64,000 nucleotides of DNA from Roseofilum casamattae BLCC-M143 (GCF_030068455.1 NZ_JAQOSQ010000003.1:124001-188000), one strand, 5' to 3'; numbered from the stretch's first letter, positions 43,346 to 51,276 are shown. Notes: generated by a model from the sequence alone, not told the origin. Numbers and translations are program-made.

Positions 43346-43549
43346 CTAGTTACCCAGACTGGTCCAGTCTACATCGAGTCCTTCCAGAATGAGGGAGGAG
43401 TTGTAGATTTGCAGGATAATCAACAAGAATACTAAGAATAGCAGCATGAACGTGCCCATTAAGGGGGTGGTTCCCCAACCGGGAGCAACTTTTCCGTATT
43501 CAGAGTTGAGGGGTCTGAGAATATCTCCTAAACGAGTGCGTTGTGCCAT
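43346..43549 (-). CDS. psbH: Photosystem II reaction centre protein H
   Basis: 67 aa. Begins [20 protein letters not shown], matching cyanobacterial PsbH without the extended phosphorylated N-terminus of plants, and has one membrane helix ([20 protein letters not shown]) then [13 protein letters not shown]. PsbH is needed for stable CP47 assembly and electron flow between quinones. GGAGAC precedes the ATG. It is transcribed away from psbN; the 154-bp gap holds both promoters. Confidence 0.97.
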   Translation of the reverse strand: MAQRTRLGDILRPLNSEYGKVAPGWGTTPLMGTFMLLFLVFLLIILQIYNSSLILEGLDVDWTSLGN

Positions 43550-43579
43550 ATGTCTCCTATAGTCTGTTCTGGTTCTTCG

Positions 43580-43587
43580 ATTTTACA
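43580..43587 (-). promoter_or_regulatory. Extended -10 TGTAAAAT for psbH
   Basis: Leftward TGTAAAAT about 31 nt before the psbH ATG, compatible with a short leader. No clear -35 is seen. Confidence 0.45.
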
Positions 43588-43668
43588 CTGCTGCGCGATC
43601 GCGCGCGCTGTCTGTCCTAGAGAACAAGCCAGAAGGCGATCGCTGCCAAATGTAAATTTTTGTAATAC

Positions 43669-43674
43669 TATAAT
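43669..43674 (+). promoter_or_regulatory. -10 TATAAT for psbN, in a short dyad
   Basis: Rightward TATAAT lies 29 nt before the psbN ATG. It sits inside the inverted repeat TACTAT/ATAGTA (43666-43684), which could bind a regulator. Confidence 0.5.
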
Positions 43675-43703
43675 TAGGATAGTATATCTTAGTTGAGAAT
43701 TTT

Positions 43704-43835
43704 ATGGAAACAGCAACGGTTCTTAATACTGGAATTGTCGCGATCGTTATTGTCCTCACCGGAATATCCCTGTATACCTCTTTCGGCCCGCCTTCGGAAG
43801 CCCTCGACGATCCCTTCGACGACCATGAAGATTAA
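43704..43835 (+). CDS. psbN: PsbN protein
   Basis: 43 aa, read directly. Begins METATVLNTGIVAIVIVLTG (one membrane helix) and has LYTSFGPPSEALDDPFDDHED at the end, matching PsbN. PsbN is not a photosystem II subunit but an assembly factor for its reaction centre. The opposite orientation relative to psbH is conserved in cyanobacteria and chloroplasts. The following 20 bp lead to a pair of palindromic repeats. Confidence 0.95.
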   Translation: METATVLNTGIVAIVIVLTGISLYTSFGPPSEALDDPFDDHED

Positions 43836-43855
43836 TAATCTCCTGATGTGAGGCG

Positions 43856-43918
43856 AGAAACCGGGTTTCTGCCACCGATGCAACTTCTAGCTTCAGGTAA
43901 GTAAGAAACCCGGTTTCT
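43856..43918. repeat. Paired AGAAACC(C/G)GGTTTCT palindromes
   Basis: AGAAACCGGGTTTCT (43856-43870) and AGAAACCCGGTTTCT (43904-43918) are reverse complements of each other with a 33-nt spacer. Similar GAAACCCGGTTTC repeats are dispersed in filamentous cyanobacteria (recollection). They lie between the convergent psbN and FMN reductase genes and could terminate transcripts from both sides. Confidence 0.85.
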
Positions 43919-43926
43919 GAGATACC

Positions 43927-44520
43927 TTAAACACCACCATGGAGTTTCGCCACCAACTCCGTTAACTTAGCGCCGAGTGCTTCAACAGAGGCTTGTTGCT
44001 TTGTATCTTTCAACTGTCCGGACTCATCAAACATATCGTAAGCATTGGGAATGGTCTTCTGGTCCGGCAATACGATCGTACCGATATTACCGAGAATAGC
44101 TCGCAAATGAACTAATCCTCGAATTCCGCCCAAACCACCGGGAGAAGTACTCATAATTGCCGCCACTTTCCCGCGAAAACAGGTTAAACCCAGAGGAGGT
44201 TCTCCTGGTTCGGGACGAGAAGCCCAATCAATGGCATTTTTTAATAAAGCAGTTAGGGAACTATTATACTCGGGCGAGGCAATTAAAAATCCTTGATGCT
44301 CTTTTAAAATCTGCTTGAATTGCAACGCGGTGCGCGGAAATCCAGAAGCTTCCTGCAAGTCTTGGTCGTAAATTGGCATGGGAAAATCACGCAAGTCAAT
44401 AAAAGTGGTTTCGGCTCCAGCCTCGGCCGCACCTTTTGCAGCAATTTTGACCAATTTTTTGTGAAATGAATCGGTGCGAGCGCTGCCAGCAAAGGCTAAG
44501 ATTTTCGGTGTTTGAGACAT
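43927..44520 (-). CDS. NADPH-dependent FMN reductase-family flavoprotein
   Basis: 197 aa flavodoxin-like fold. Seen: LAFAGSARTDSFHKKLV (FMN phosphate loop), FPMPIYDQDLQ, FLIASPEYNSSLTALLKNAIDW and AIMSTSPGGLGGIRG. These match the NADPH-dependent FMN/quinone reductase group (azoreductase, chromate reductase-like). It transfers hydride to FMN or quinones and can relieve redox stress. It follows the pirin gene by 66 nt on the same strand, and an HxlR regulator faces them, so the three form a probable redox-response unit. Confidence 0.92.
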   Translation of the reverse strand: MSQTPKILAFAGSARTDSFHKKLVKIAAKGAAEAGAETTFIDLRDFPMPIYDQDLQEASGFPRTALQFKQILKEHQGFLIASPEYNSSLTALLKNAIDWASRPEPGEPPLGLTCFRGKVAAIMSTSPGGLGGIRGLVHLRAILGNIGTIVLPDQKTIPNAYDMFDESGQLKDTKQQASVEALGAKLTELVAKLHGGV

Positions 44521-44586
44521 AATTGAGATAAGAATTTTAATTCATAAATAGAGGTTACAGCACTTTTCTATCTTGTCTCCCTTCAT

Positions 44587-45312
44587 TTAAGCCAGATCGA
44601 AGAGCAAGAATTCAGCCGATGTTTGGCTTTCTAGCTCTAAAGTTTCAACGCCGGAAATTGCCGCACCGTCTGAGGTCTCTAGCTCGATGCCATTCACAGA
44701 GAGGGAGCCGCGCACGACTTGGAGCCAACCGTAGCGATCGCTCTCTAAATTATGAGTAACAGATTTTCCGGCTTCCAGCACCGAACCATACAAGCGCATA
44801 TTTTGATGGACGATAACCGAACCCTCTTGTCCGTCCGGAGAGACCAATAATTTCAGTCGATCTTGCTTCGCTTCTGGGGCAAAATATTGCTGTTGATAGC
44901 CTGGTGTTAGATTTTTGCGATCGGGCAGAATCCAGATTTGCAAAAAGTGGGCGAGATCGGTTTGGGAATGATTGTATTCGCTATGAGTGACTCCCTCTCC
45001 CGCACTCATGATTTGCACTTCTCCAGGAGAGATAACGGCTACATTTCCCATACTATCTTTATGCTCGAGAGCACCTTCAATAACATAAGAAATTATTTCC
45101 ATATCTCGATGGGAATGGGTACCAAATCCAGAGCCTCCAGTAATCCTGTCTTCATTAATGACCCTTAAGTGGCGAAATCCTTGATAGTTAGGATCGTAAT
45201 AACTAGCAAAGGAAAATGTATGATAAGAATTGAGCCATCCGTGGTGGGCATGGCCTCGTTCTGCGGCTTTGCGAACGGTAATTTCTGGTGTTTTCAATGC
45301 TGTGTTTGCCAT
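44587..45312 (-). CDS. Pirin-family protein (bicupin)
   Basis: 241 aa from the ATG at 45312 (family N-terminus begins close to TVRKAAERGHAHHGWL); an ATG at 45336 is in frame. Seen: GWLNSYHTFSFASYYDP, GFGTHSHRDMEIISYV with the metal-binding His-x-His, and VQIMSAGEGVTHSEYNHS with the remaining His/Glu ligands. Many pirins show quercetinase or redox-sensor activity with Fe. The gene precedes the FMN reductase and is divergent from hxlR, with a palindrome between them. Confidence 0.94.
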   Translation of the reverse strand: MANTALKTPEITVRKAAERGHAHHGWLNSYHTFSFASYYDPNYQGFRHLRVINEDRITGGSGFGTHSHRDMEIISYVIEGALEHKDSMGNVAVISPGEVQIMSAGEGVTHSEYNHSQTDLAHFLQIWILPDRKNLTPGYQQQYFAPEAKQDRLKLLVSPDGQEGSVIVHQNMRLYGSVLEAGKSVTHNLESDRYGWLQVVRGSLSVNGIELETSDGAAISGVETLELESQTSAEFLLFDLA

Positions 45313-45377
45313 AACCTCAATTGCCAACTCAACCATTAAGTCTTACTGTAGATCCGATAAACTGAAGATGTAAAGAT

Positions 45378-45393
45378 GGTACTTTAAAGTGCC
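45378..45393. promoter_or_regulatory. Candidate HxlR operator in the pirin/hxlR gap
   Basis: GGTACTTTAAAGTGCC is palindromic at 14 of 16 positions, with a perfect ACTTTAAAGT core, and lies 21 bp before the hxlR ATG in the 101-bp divergent gap. Position and symmetry suit an autoregulatory dimer-binding site. The match is by shape only; no experimental motif was used. Confidence 0.5.
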
Positions 45394-45413
45394 TCAGTAC
45401 CCAAAAGGTAACG

Positions 45414-45752
45414 ATGGAAGCCAAAGTTCAGCTATCGGAACGTCTCACCTGTGCGGTAGAAACCACGATTAAGGTCATTGGAGGGCGCTGGAAGGTGCTG
45501 ATTCTGCGCGAGTTATTTTCTGGGGTAAAACGGTTCGGCCAGTTGCAGCGCGCCCTTGTCCCTGTCACCCAGAAGATGCTAACACAGCAGTTACGCGAAA
45601 TGGAGCAGGATGGATTGATTCAGCGCGTTGTCTATGCTCAGGTACCTCCCAAGGTAGAATATTCGTTAACGGCTACGGGCCATAGCCTAGAACCCGTGCT
45701 CAAAGCTATGCATGATTGGGGGGTGGACTATCTCGACTCCCATCGCGAGTAA
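45414..45752 (+). CDS. HxlR-type transcriptional regulator
   Basis: 112 aa winged helix protein. Seen: CAVETTIKVIGGRWKVLILREL, FGQLQRALVPVTQKMLTQQLREM (recognition helix region) and LIQRVVYAQVPPKVEYSLTATG (wing). A single Cys sits at residue 13, at the start of the DNA-binding domain. This is where redox-sensing HxlR members such as YodB and HypR carry their reactive Cys (family knowledge), so thiol-based sensing of quinones or disulfide stress is plausible. Divergent from pirin and FMN reductase genes, its probable targets. Confidence 0.92.
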   Translation: MEAKVQLSERLTCAVETTIKVIGGRWKVLILRELFSGVKRFGQLQRALVPVTQKMLTQQLREMEQDGLIQRVVYAQVPPKVEYSLTATGHSLEPVLKAMHDWGVDYLDSHRE

Positions 45753-45846
45753 TGTTAACCTCATTCAGGATAAGGATAGTTGACCGGAGGCGCGTATTGG
45801 TTTTAGGTTCAATTTTTCATTGAATTGGCCCATACTTGGAGAGATT

Positions 45847-46266
45847 ATGTTAAGTAGTGTCGATCGATTGCTATTTGTGCGAGGCGTTCCCATCTTTAAG
45901 GAGTTGCGGGACGATTTTTTAGTGCGATTGGCATCTATTATGGACGAGTTATCGTTTCCGGCACAACAAACAATTTTTACCCAAGGACAGGAAGGACGCT
46001 CTCTCTACATTGTGGTGTCCGGACGGGTACGGGTACATATTGGCGATCGCGATCTGGCATATCTTGATAAGGGGACGACGTTTGGCGAGATGTCGTTGTT
46101 TGATGCAGAACCGCGCTCGGCTTCGGTGACGGCGATCGAAACCTGTGACTGTTTGGTGCTCACGCAACAGCAATTATATGATGCGATCGATGAAACTCCA
46201 GGTATTGCGGTGAATATCATTCGCTTGCTCTCGCGACGCATTCGGGAGTTGAATACCAACGATTAA
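45847..46266 (+). CDS. Cyclic nucleotide-binding domain protein
   Basis: 139 aa from the ATG at 45847 with GGAGAG upstream; ORF extends back to 45820 without ATG. It is a stand-alone CAP/cNMP domain: QEGRSLYIVVSGRVRVHI, YLDKGTTFGEMSLFDAEPRSASVTAIE (the phosphate-binding cassette FGEMSL..PRSASV is intact) and the C-helix IRLLSRRIREL. There is no DNA-binding or membrane domain. It may bind cAMP or another nucleotide and act as a sensor subunit. No partner gene is adjacent. Confidence 0.9.
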   Translation: MLSSVDRLLFVRGVPIFKELRDDFLVRLASIMDELSFPAQQTIFTQGQEGRSLYIVVSGRVRVHIGDRDLAYLDKGTTFGEMSLFDAEPRSASVTAIETCDCLVLTQQQLYDAIDETPGIAVNIIRLLSRRIRELNTND

Positions 46267-46422
46267 TGCAAAAGAGAGTGAAGATGCCTAATACTGAACA
46301 CTAATATTTTTGCACTTCTCCCTAGCCTTTCCACCCCCATAGTGTTAGGGTTGTTTTAGGGAGAGCTAGTCTTCTAATTTATTAATGGGAGAGAGTCCAC
46401 CCTAAGGGTCGTACTTTTCGTA

Positions 46423-46493
46423 AGCGGGTAGGGGGAATCGAACCCCCATCAATAGCTTGGAAGGCTATGGTTTTACCACTAAACTATACCCGC
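46423..46493 (-). tRNA. tRNA-Gly (UCC)
   Basis: Minus-strand cloverleaf: acceptor GCGGGTA/TACCCGC, D-loop TTTAGTGGTAAAA, anticodon stem ATAGC/GCTAT with loop CTTCCAA (anticodon TCC), T-arm GGGGG-TTCGATT-CCCCC. The base after the acceptor is T, as usual for tRNA-Gly discriminators. CCA is not encoded. Confidence 0.97.
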
Positions 46494-46601
46494 GAGTTCG
46501 AGCTTGTTAGATCGGCTTGCTCGCCGTGAGTAACGTTATTACCCACTCTTGCTAGAGTAGCACGAGCCACAAGGAAAGGCAAGAAAAAAAAATCGAGTAA
46601 G

Positions 46602-46919
46602 TTAAATCGAGGCATTCAGCCGTTCGACTAACGGTTGCAGTTTCATGGCTCCTTCAATGCGATCGACAGGCTGGCCTTCCTTAAAGAGAACCAAGGTTGG
46701 AAGTGCTTGAATATGATATTTAGAGGCCAGTTGCGGATACTTATCGGAATCAATCTTCACCACCTGTAGTTGCTTGCCCATCCGAGCTTGCAGATCGGCC
46801 AAGATAGGCACCATGAGCTGACAGGGGCCGCACCAGGTTGCATAGAAATCCACTAAAACCGGCACATCCGATTGAGCCAAGAGGTCGTCGAAGTTCTTAA
46901 ATTGCTTTTTGACAGCCAT
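46602..46919 (-). CDS. Thioredoxin
   Basis: 105 aa from the ATG at 46919, the family start; the frame opens to 46985 with non-homologous residues. Active site ATWCGPCQ, cis-Pro region ALPTLVLFKEGQ. Reduces target disulfides in the cytoplasm; cyanobacteria have several types, and this one resembles the m/x/y group only loosely, so I do not give a letter. It starts 75 nt after the SUMF1 gene on the same strand. Confidence 0.95.
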   Translation of the reverse strand: MAVKKQFKNFDDLLAQSDVPVLVDFYATWCGPCQLMVPILADLQARMGKQLQVVKIDSDKYPQLASKYHIQALPTLVLFKEGQPVDRIEGAMKLQPLVERLNASI

Positions 46920-46994
46920 GTTAGACAATGTCCTTAATCCGATACAGACTGCGAAACCGAAAAATGCTTCCTCAATTGTAGACACAATGACTCT

Positions 46995-47963
46995 CTATTG
47001 TCTATTTTCCCGGACTAAGCGAAATCCAAAGAGAATATGACGCGATCGCACCGGGCGAGTATGGCGATAGGCTGCCCGACAAAATCCGGGAGAATCATCC
47101 CAAGAGCAGCCTTTCATGACGCTAACTTGCCCGATGTTGCGCTCTTCTAAAGTGGAGGTATATTCAAAAATATTTCCTGCCATTTCCCCTACTCCATAAG
47201 GACTGGTGCTCCTTGGAAAGGCGCCGATGGGAGAGGTATGGTACGGGTTGTTTCCCCCCCAGTTGGTAGCATCAGCTTGCCATAGGTTGCCCCAGGGAAA
47301 ATAGCGGCCATCCGTACCGCGTGCAGCTTTTTCCCATTCCTCAGCCGTGGGTAAGCGATAGGAAAACCCGTCGCGCTCTCCTTTCCATCGGGCAAAGGCT
47401 CGGGCATCTTCGTAGGAAACTAAGACAACCGGATGCTCGCCTTCTCCTTGAGGATAATGGTTTTGCCGCCATAAGTAGGGGATAACCTCTGCATAGGGAT
47501 GGACGAGAAATCCTTGTTCTTGATATTCTGCGGCAGTAATTCCAGGCTGTGGGTAGTTGGTGGCGCGAATAAATTGTTGGTATTCGGCATTGGTAACCGG
47601 ATAGGTTTGCAGGCAAAAATTGGGGAGATTTTTTTTCTGGGGATTGGGTTCGCGATCGAACCATCCTTGTTGCCTTAAGCGCGCTTCAACCTCTTCAAGA
47701 GAGCGCGTTTGACTTGCCCTTACGGCTGCTGAAATGCGATAGCCATAATCTCGTTCTAGCTGAGTACTTCCGAATTTGAATTCTCCAGCCGGAATAAAGG
47801 TAAATTGACCGTCCGCTTCGCATGGGTTGCGATCGATCGCGATCGTTTGCGGCTGGAAACTCAGGACAAAAATACAGATAAGAAGAACGATCGCAAAGCC
47901 ACCGATCGCGATTGGCGATTTTGCGATCGCATTCTTTACTTTCTCCAATAATTGCCGTCCCAT
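46995..47963 (-). CDS. Membrane-anchored SUMF1 (formylglycine-generating enzyme-like) protein
   Basis: 322 aa. An N-terminal helix (about 16-35, PIAIGGFAIVLLICIFVLSF) anchors it facing outwards. The FGE-sulfatase domain follows: FTFIPAGEFKFGSTQLERDY, YPVTNAEYQQFIRATNYP, HPVVLVSYEDARAFARWKGE, RLPTAEEWEKAARGTDGRYFPWG and GGNNPYHTSPIGAFP. Near the C-terminus KGCSWDDSPGFCRAAYRH has only the second of the two Cys that form the copper site in true formylglycine-generating enzymes (the first position is Asp), so sulfatase maturation is unlikely. SUMF1 folds are used widely as binding domains. It lies 18 nt after the wHTH-membrane gene. Confidence 0.9.
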   Translation of the reverse strand: MGRQLLEKVKNAIAKSPIAIGGFAIVLLICIFVLSFQPQTIAIDRNPCEADGQFTFIPAGEFKFGSTQLERDYGYRISAAVRASQTRSLEEVEARLRQQGWFDREPNPQKKNLPNFCLQTYPVTNAEYQQFIRATNYPQPGITAAEYQEQGFLVHPYAEVIPYLWRQNHYPQGEGEHPVVLVSYEDARAFARWKGERDGFSYRLPTAEEWEKAARGTDGRYFPWGNLWQADATNWGGNNPYHTSPIGAFPRSTSPYGVGEMAGNIFEYTSTLEERNIGQVSVMKGCSWDDSPGFCRAAYRHTRPVRSRHILFGFRLVRENRQ

Positions 47964-47981
47964 AAGTCTGTTTTTTCAATC

Positions 47982-49253
47982 CTAAGACTGCTCCTCTGGG
48001 AGGCGATCGATGGCTTGTTCGAGTAAATCCGTTTCTGTCGTATAGATCGGATTATCTGAGGCAACAGTTAGGTCAGTTTCTAACTGTTTGGCATAGTCTA
48101 TTTTCCTCTGCAGTGTTGGATTCGGATTCTGTAGTGTAGAGGATCGCTCTTTGCGATCGCGATTGCGTTTCTCGATTTTCTCATTGGCAGATCCCAACCA
48201 CAGATAACGTACCAAAGGAATTGCCAGAAAACCAATCCCATAACCTAAGAGAATGGGGTAAATGGAGGCAACCAAAGCAACCAAACCACCGAGCTGCGAG
48301 GCAATCTGAGCATCGGTTAATAAACTCCCTAACACCAGAGCGCCAATGAGATTAGCCGCTCCCAAACCAATCGCCAGCATCACTTGGCTCGAACTGGCCG
48401 AACTAAATTTCCATTTTTTTTCTTTTAAATAGGTTGGATAGTCAATCTCGATCGCCTGGTTCGCTGTCACTTGCAAATCGGGAAACTGATAGACCAAACC
48501 TCCTTCCGGCGTCACATCAGGAAGTCCATTAAATTTCACTAACACCGGCAGCAAATAATTTTCATACTCCCGATGATAGCCTTGTCCCAACTCATCTAAA
48601 TACGGAGAGAGTTGTTCGGCAACCACCGCACCCTTGCGATGGCGAATGGCAGCCGCGATCGCTCGCCAACGACGTTCTTCTAAATTCCGATTGGGATTGC
48701 CATCACCAAACAGGAACGAGAACACGGACTCAAAAAAATTCATTTTCCGATCCGACTTACCCGAACGAATGCGCCGATTTCTATAATAATTATTGGGTGA
48801 AAATAGCCAGAAAATGTCGAAGATATCCCAAGGAAACCAGAAGAACCCCCACGATCGCCGTCCCCCACCGGAATCGCTATCATTAGCAGATTGCAGGCTA
48901 ACGATAATAATCGCGATCGCGACAACAATCAGAATTAATGATAAAACCAAAATGGTCGCAAACGACACTCTAATCAGGTAAAATACAATCCGCCAAATTC
49001 GCGCGCCTATTTTTTGCCAGCGCAACCGTACAAACTTCCGTTGCAAGACGCCACGCAAATCTTTGGGGAACTGATAAACAATATCTCCAGACTCAGACAC
49101 CTGGAGGTTTCCCCCAGTATCCGACGCCAGAGCCAAGAGTCCCTGTCTCGTTTCCGCCAAACTCCATCCGCTCCGAGCAGCAACATCAGCAACAGTGACT
49201 TCGTAACCTAGATTTTCTACGGCATCGATTAGATTTAGATGTGCCACGCTCAT
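47982..49253 (-). CDS. Membrane protein with N-terminal winged helix; homologue of plant At5g03900
   Basis: 423 aa. Residues about 5-65 form a winged-helix-like domain (NLGYEVTVADVAARSGWSLA ... LQVSESGDIVYQFPKDLR). A membrane helix follows (about 100-125). Middle: WFPWDIFDIFWLFSPNNYYR, MNFFESVFSFLFGDGNPNRNLEERRW, a second wHTH-like part (VAEQLSPYLDELG ... LPVLVKFNGLPDVTPEGGLVYQFP). C-terminal: KKWKFSSASSSQVMLAIGLGAANLIGALVLG and three membrane helices. From memory this follows the plant chloroplast protein At5g03900 almost along its length. Function unknown. First gene of a SUMF1-thioredoxin group. Confidence 0.82.
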   Translation of the reverse strand: MSVAHLNLIDAVENLGYEVTVADVAARSGWSLAETRQGLLALASDTGGNLQVSESGDIVYQFPKDLRGVLQRKFVRLRWQKIGARIWRIVFYLIRVSFATILVLSLILIVVAIAIIIVSLQSANDSDSGGGRRSWGFFWFPWDIFDIFWLFSPNNYYRNRRIRSGKSDRKMNFFESVFSFLFGDGNPNRNLEERRWRAIAAAIRHRKGAVVAEQLSPYLDELGQGYHREYENYLLPVLVKFNGLPDVTPEGGLVYQFPDLQVTANQAIEIDYPTYLKEKKWKFSSASSSQVMLAIGLGAANLIGALVLGSLLTDAQIASQLGGLVALVASIYPILLGYGIGFLAIPLVRYLWLGSANEKIEKRNRDRKERSSTLQNPNPTLQRKIDYAKQLETDLTVASDNPIYTTETDLLEQAIDRLPEEQS

Positions 49254-49363
49254 CGTCTATCGCCTCTTTATCGCTCTCCATCCTATTGTATTCCTTCTGA
49301 CCTACTCTCGGTGACCTATCCTTGTTACAATGTAAACTCTAGATCTCTGGATAATAAACCATC

Positions 49364-49885
49364 ATGCCCAGAACCCAGCGTAACGATAACTTTATTGATA
49401 AAAGCTTTACGGTAATGGCAGATATCATTTTGAAAATTCTGCCCACCAGCAATAAAGCGAAAACTGCCTTCGCCTACTATCGAGATGGGATGTCAGCGCA
49501 AGCGGATGGAGAATATGCAGAAGCTTTAGATAATTACTACGAAGCTCTAGAACTGGAAGACGACCCCAACGATCGCAGTTATATCTTGTATAATATCGGT
49601 TTGATTCATGCCAGTAATGGCGAGCACGATAAGGCAATTGAGTACTATCAGCAAGCTCTGGAGCTGAATGAAAAAATGCCGCAAGCCATGAATAATATTG
49701 CCGTTATTTATCATTATAAGGGCGAGCAGATGAAAGCGGGTGGAGACAATGAGGGAGCTGAGGAGTTTTTTGACACGGCTGCCGATTATTGGAAGCAAGC
49801 GATTCAACTGGCGCCCAATAATTATATTGAAGCTCAAAATTGGCTGAAAAATACCGGCCGATCGCAAGGCGATATCTTTTTCTAG
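49364..49885 (+). CDS. ycf3: Photosystem I assembly protein Ycf3
   Basis: 173 aa, the family length. Three TPRs: [40 protein letters not shown], and [18 protein letters not shown]. The N-terminus ([20 protein letters not shown]) is diagnostic. Ycf3 chaperones PsaA/PsaB assembly at the thylakoid surface. It is followed 54 nt later by gatC on the same strand. Confidence 0.97.
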   Translation: MPRTQRNDNFIDKSFTVMADIILKILPTSNKAKTAFAYYRDGMSAQADGEYAEALDNYYEALELEDDPNDRSYILYNIGLIHASNGEHDKAIEYYQQALELNEKMPQAMNNIAVIYHYKGEQMKAGGDNEGAEEFFDTAADYWKQAIQLAPNNYIEAQNWLKNTGRSQGDIFF

Positions 49886-49939
49886 AGATTCAGAAGAAAT
49901 TGATGATTGTTCGTGGCTACCATAACCAAAGATAAAATT

Positions 49940-50230
49940 ATGCTCGATCGAGACCAAGTCCGTAAAGTTGCCCACCTAGCTCGCTTAGCCTTAACTCCAG
50001 AAGAAGAGGAAAAATTTAGCACGGAACTCAGTAAAATTTTAGAATATGTGGAGCAATTAAACGAGTTAGATACTGAAGGCGTTCCTCCGACCACTCGTGC
50101 CATTGAATTAAGCAATATCACCCGTACGGATTCTCTCAATACCGATCGCGATCGCGAAGCTCTTCTAGACAATGCTCCCGATCGCGACGGCGACTTCTTT
50201 AAAGTCCCGCAAATTATGAGCGAATCCTAA
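49940..50230 (+). CDS. gatC: Glutamyl-tRNA(Gln) amidotransferase subunit C
   Basis: 96 aa from the ATG at 49940; an in-frame GTG-type start at 49907 would add 11 residues. Seen: [40 protein letters not shown] and FFKVPQIMS. GatC stabilises the GatCAB complex that converts misacylated Glu-tRNA(Gln) to Gln-tRNA(Gln). A tRNA-Gln gene is in the same window (23080), though not linked. Confidence 0.96.
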   Translation: MLDRDQVRKVAHLARLALTPEEEEKFSTELSKILEYVEQLNELDTEGVPPTTRAIELSNITRTDSLNTDRDREALLDNAPDRDGDFFKVPQIMSES

Positions 50231-50247
50231 ACATAATGATGGTAATT

Positions 50248-50285
50248 TCTCTCCTGCATAATTATCTATAGATACGCGGGAGAGA
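50248..50285 (+). terminator. Hairpin after gatC (possible terminator)
   Basis: TCTCTCCTGC and GCGGGAGAGA form a 10-bp stem with one G-U pair around an 18-nt A+T-rich loop, starting 18 nt past the gatC stop. No T-run follows, so termination efficiency is uncertain. Confidence 0.4.
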
Positions 50286-50356
50286 ATGGTTTGGAAATGA
50301 TGAGAATTGGGAGTGTATTTTAGAATTTGAGTTAGTCATCCGGAGCTTTAAGACTA

Positions 50357-50590
50357 ATGGAAGAGATTATGATTCCAGTAGATTCTCAAGTGGCAAAAGC
50401 CTATCGCGAAGCTGATGCCAAACAGCAGCGGCAAATGCAAATTCTGGTCAATGTTGTCCTTTCAACAATGGTGCACGAGGCGGACATCCGAGAAGCACGA
50501 GATCGTCGGAATAAACCGGTAAGCGATCGCCAAGGGGCTTGGCATATCCTAAACTCAGTCTTAACCCACAGTCCCCCTAGCGATCCCTAA
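50357..50590 (+). CDS. Small antitoxin-like protein
   Basis: 77 aa (an ATG at 50369, with GGAAGAG upstream, would give 73). IPVDSQVAKAYREADAKQQRQMQ resembles the N-terminus of small cyanobacterial antitoxin-like proteins that are usually followed by a PIN or RelE toxin (from memory). No toxin gene follows; a CCB-like gene lies convergent and overlaps its last 14 nt. The C-terminus is diverged. It may be an orphan. Confidence 0.6.
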   Translation: MEEIMIPVDSQVAKAYREADAKQQRQMQILVNVVLSTMVHEADIREARDRRNKPVSDRQGAWHILNSVLTHSPPSDP

Positions 50591-51224
50591 TCGTCTCAGT
50601 AATCTTGTCCGCAATTCCCGCAATCCACGCTTCATCTTGTTTCGTATAACTGCGCGGTGCATTGGCTCCCAAGATCATTATGCCGCGATCGCCCAACGGC
50701 TGACAAATAACACCTTGCGTATTTTCCGGCAAATAATCAAACTCAATTTTACCGGGATATAGGTTTAAATTGACCAAATACACCGGACGCCCCTTATCCA
50801 ACACCCGCTGTAAAATCGGGCCGACGGTCACCTGGGACTTCTCTCCCAAAATCCCTCGGCGCAAGAGCACCCGATCTTGGTAATAGACAACCAGCGATCG
50901 CGTTACCGTATTCGTCAGTAAAAGCTGGGAAGCCCAAGCCAACTCCGTTTTCACCTCATCGCTCAAATCCGGGAGTAACTCAAAGCCTTCCTCCCCAATG
51001 AGCTGCACCCGATCTGGAGGTGCTGGCTGTACCCGCTCCCACAGCAACCCAGTCAAAATAAGTACGGCACTGAGCATGACCCCCAGCACATCAGAACGCC
51101 CCTGAGAGGGAGTTAGCGCTGGCGTAAACAGGCGATTGACCATGAAAAGAGTCCCCCCGAGTACTCCTACCCAAATAGGCAACTGGCGTAAAATTCGGTT
51201 GGAATCGGCGCGCTTTCCGGTCAT
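50577..51224 (-). CDS. CCB2/CCB4-type cytochrome b6f haem ci assembly factor
   Basis: 215 aa from the ATG at 51224. Seen: two membrane helices near the N-terminus (PIWVGVLGGTLFMVNRLF and VMLSAVLILTGLLWERVQP), then a soluble domain with ELAWASQLLLTNTVTRSLVVYYQDRVLLRRG, GRPVYLVNLNLYPGKIEF, LPENTQGVICQPLGDRGIMILG. This pattern matches the family Cofactor assembly of complex C subunit B (CCB2/CCB4), which helps attach haem ci covalently to cytochrome b6. Usually two paralogues exist in a cell. Divergent from the DUF1517 gene. Confidence 0.88.
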   Translation of the reverse strand: MTGKRADSNRILRQLPIWVGVLGGTLFMVNRLFTPALTPSQGRSDVLGVMLSAVLILTGLLWERVQPAPPDRVQLIGEEGFELLPDLSDEVKTELAWASQLLLTNTVTRSLVVYYQDRVLLRRGILGEKSQVTVGPILQRVLDKGRPVYLVNLNLYPGKIEFDYLPENTQGVICQPLGDRGIMILGANAPRSYTKQDEAWIAGIADKITETIRDR

Positions 51225-51276
51225 GATAAAACAATAAACCCAATAATTAATTTCCTCATTCTCAATCCATTGACTT

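Noticed and set aside
43856-43918. AGAAACC palindromes as a phage attachment site
   Set aside because: No tRNA or integrase gene is adjacent; they fit dispersed intergenic repeats better.
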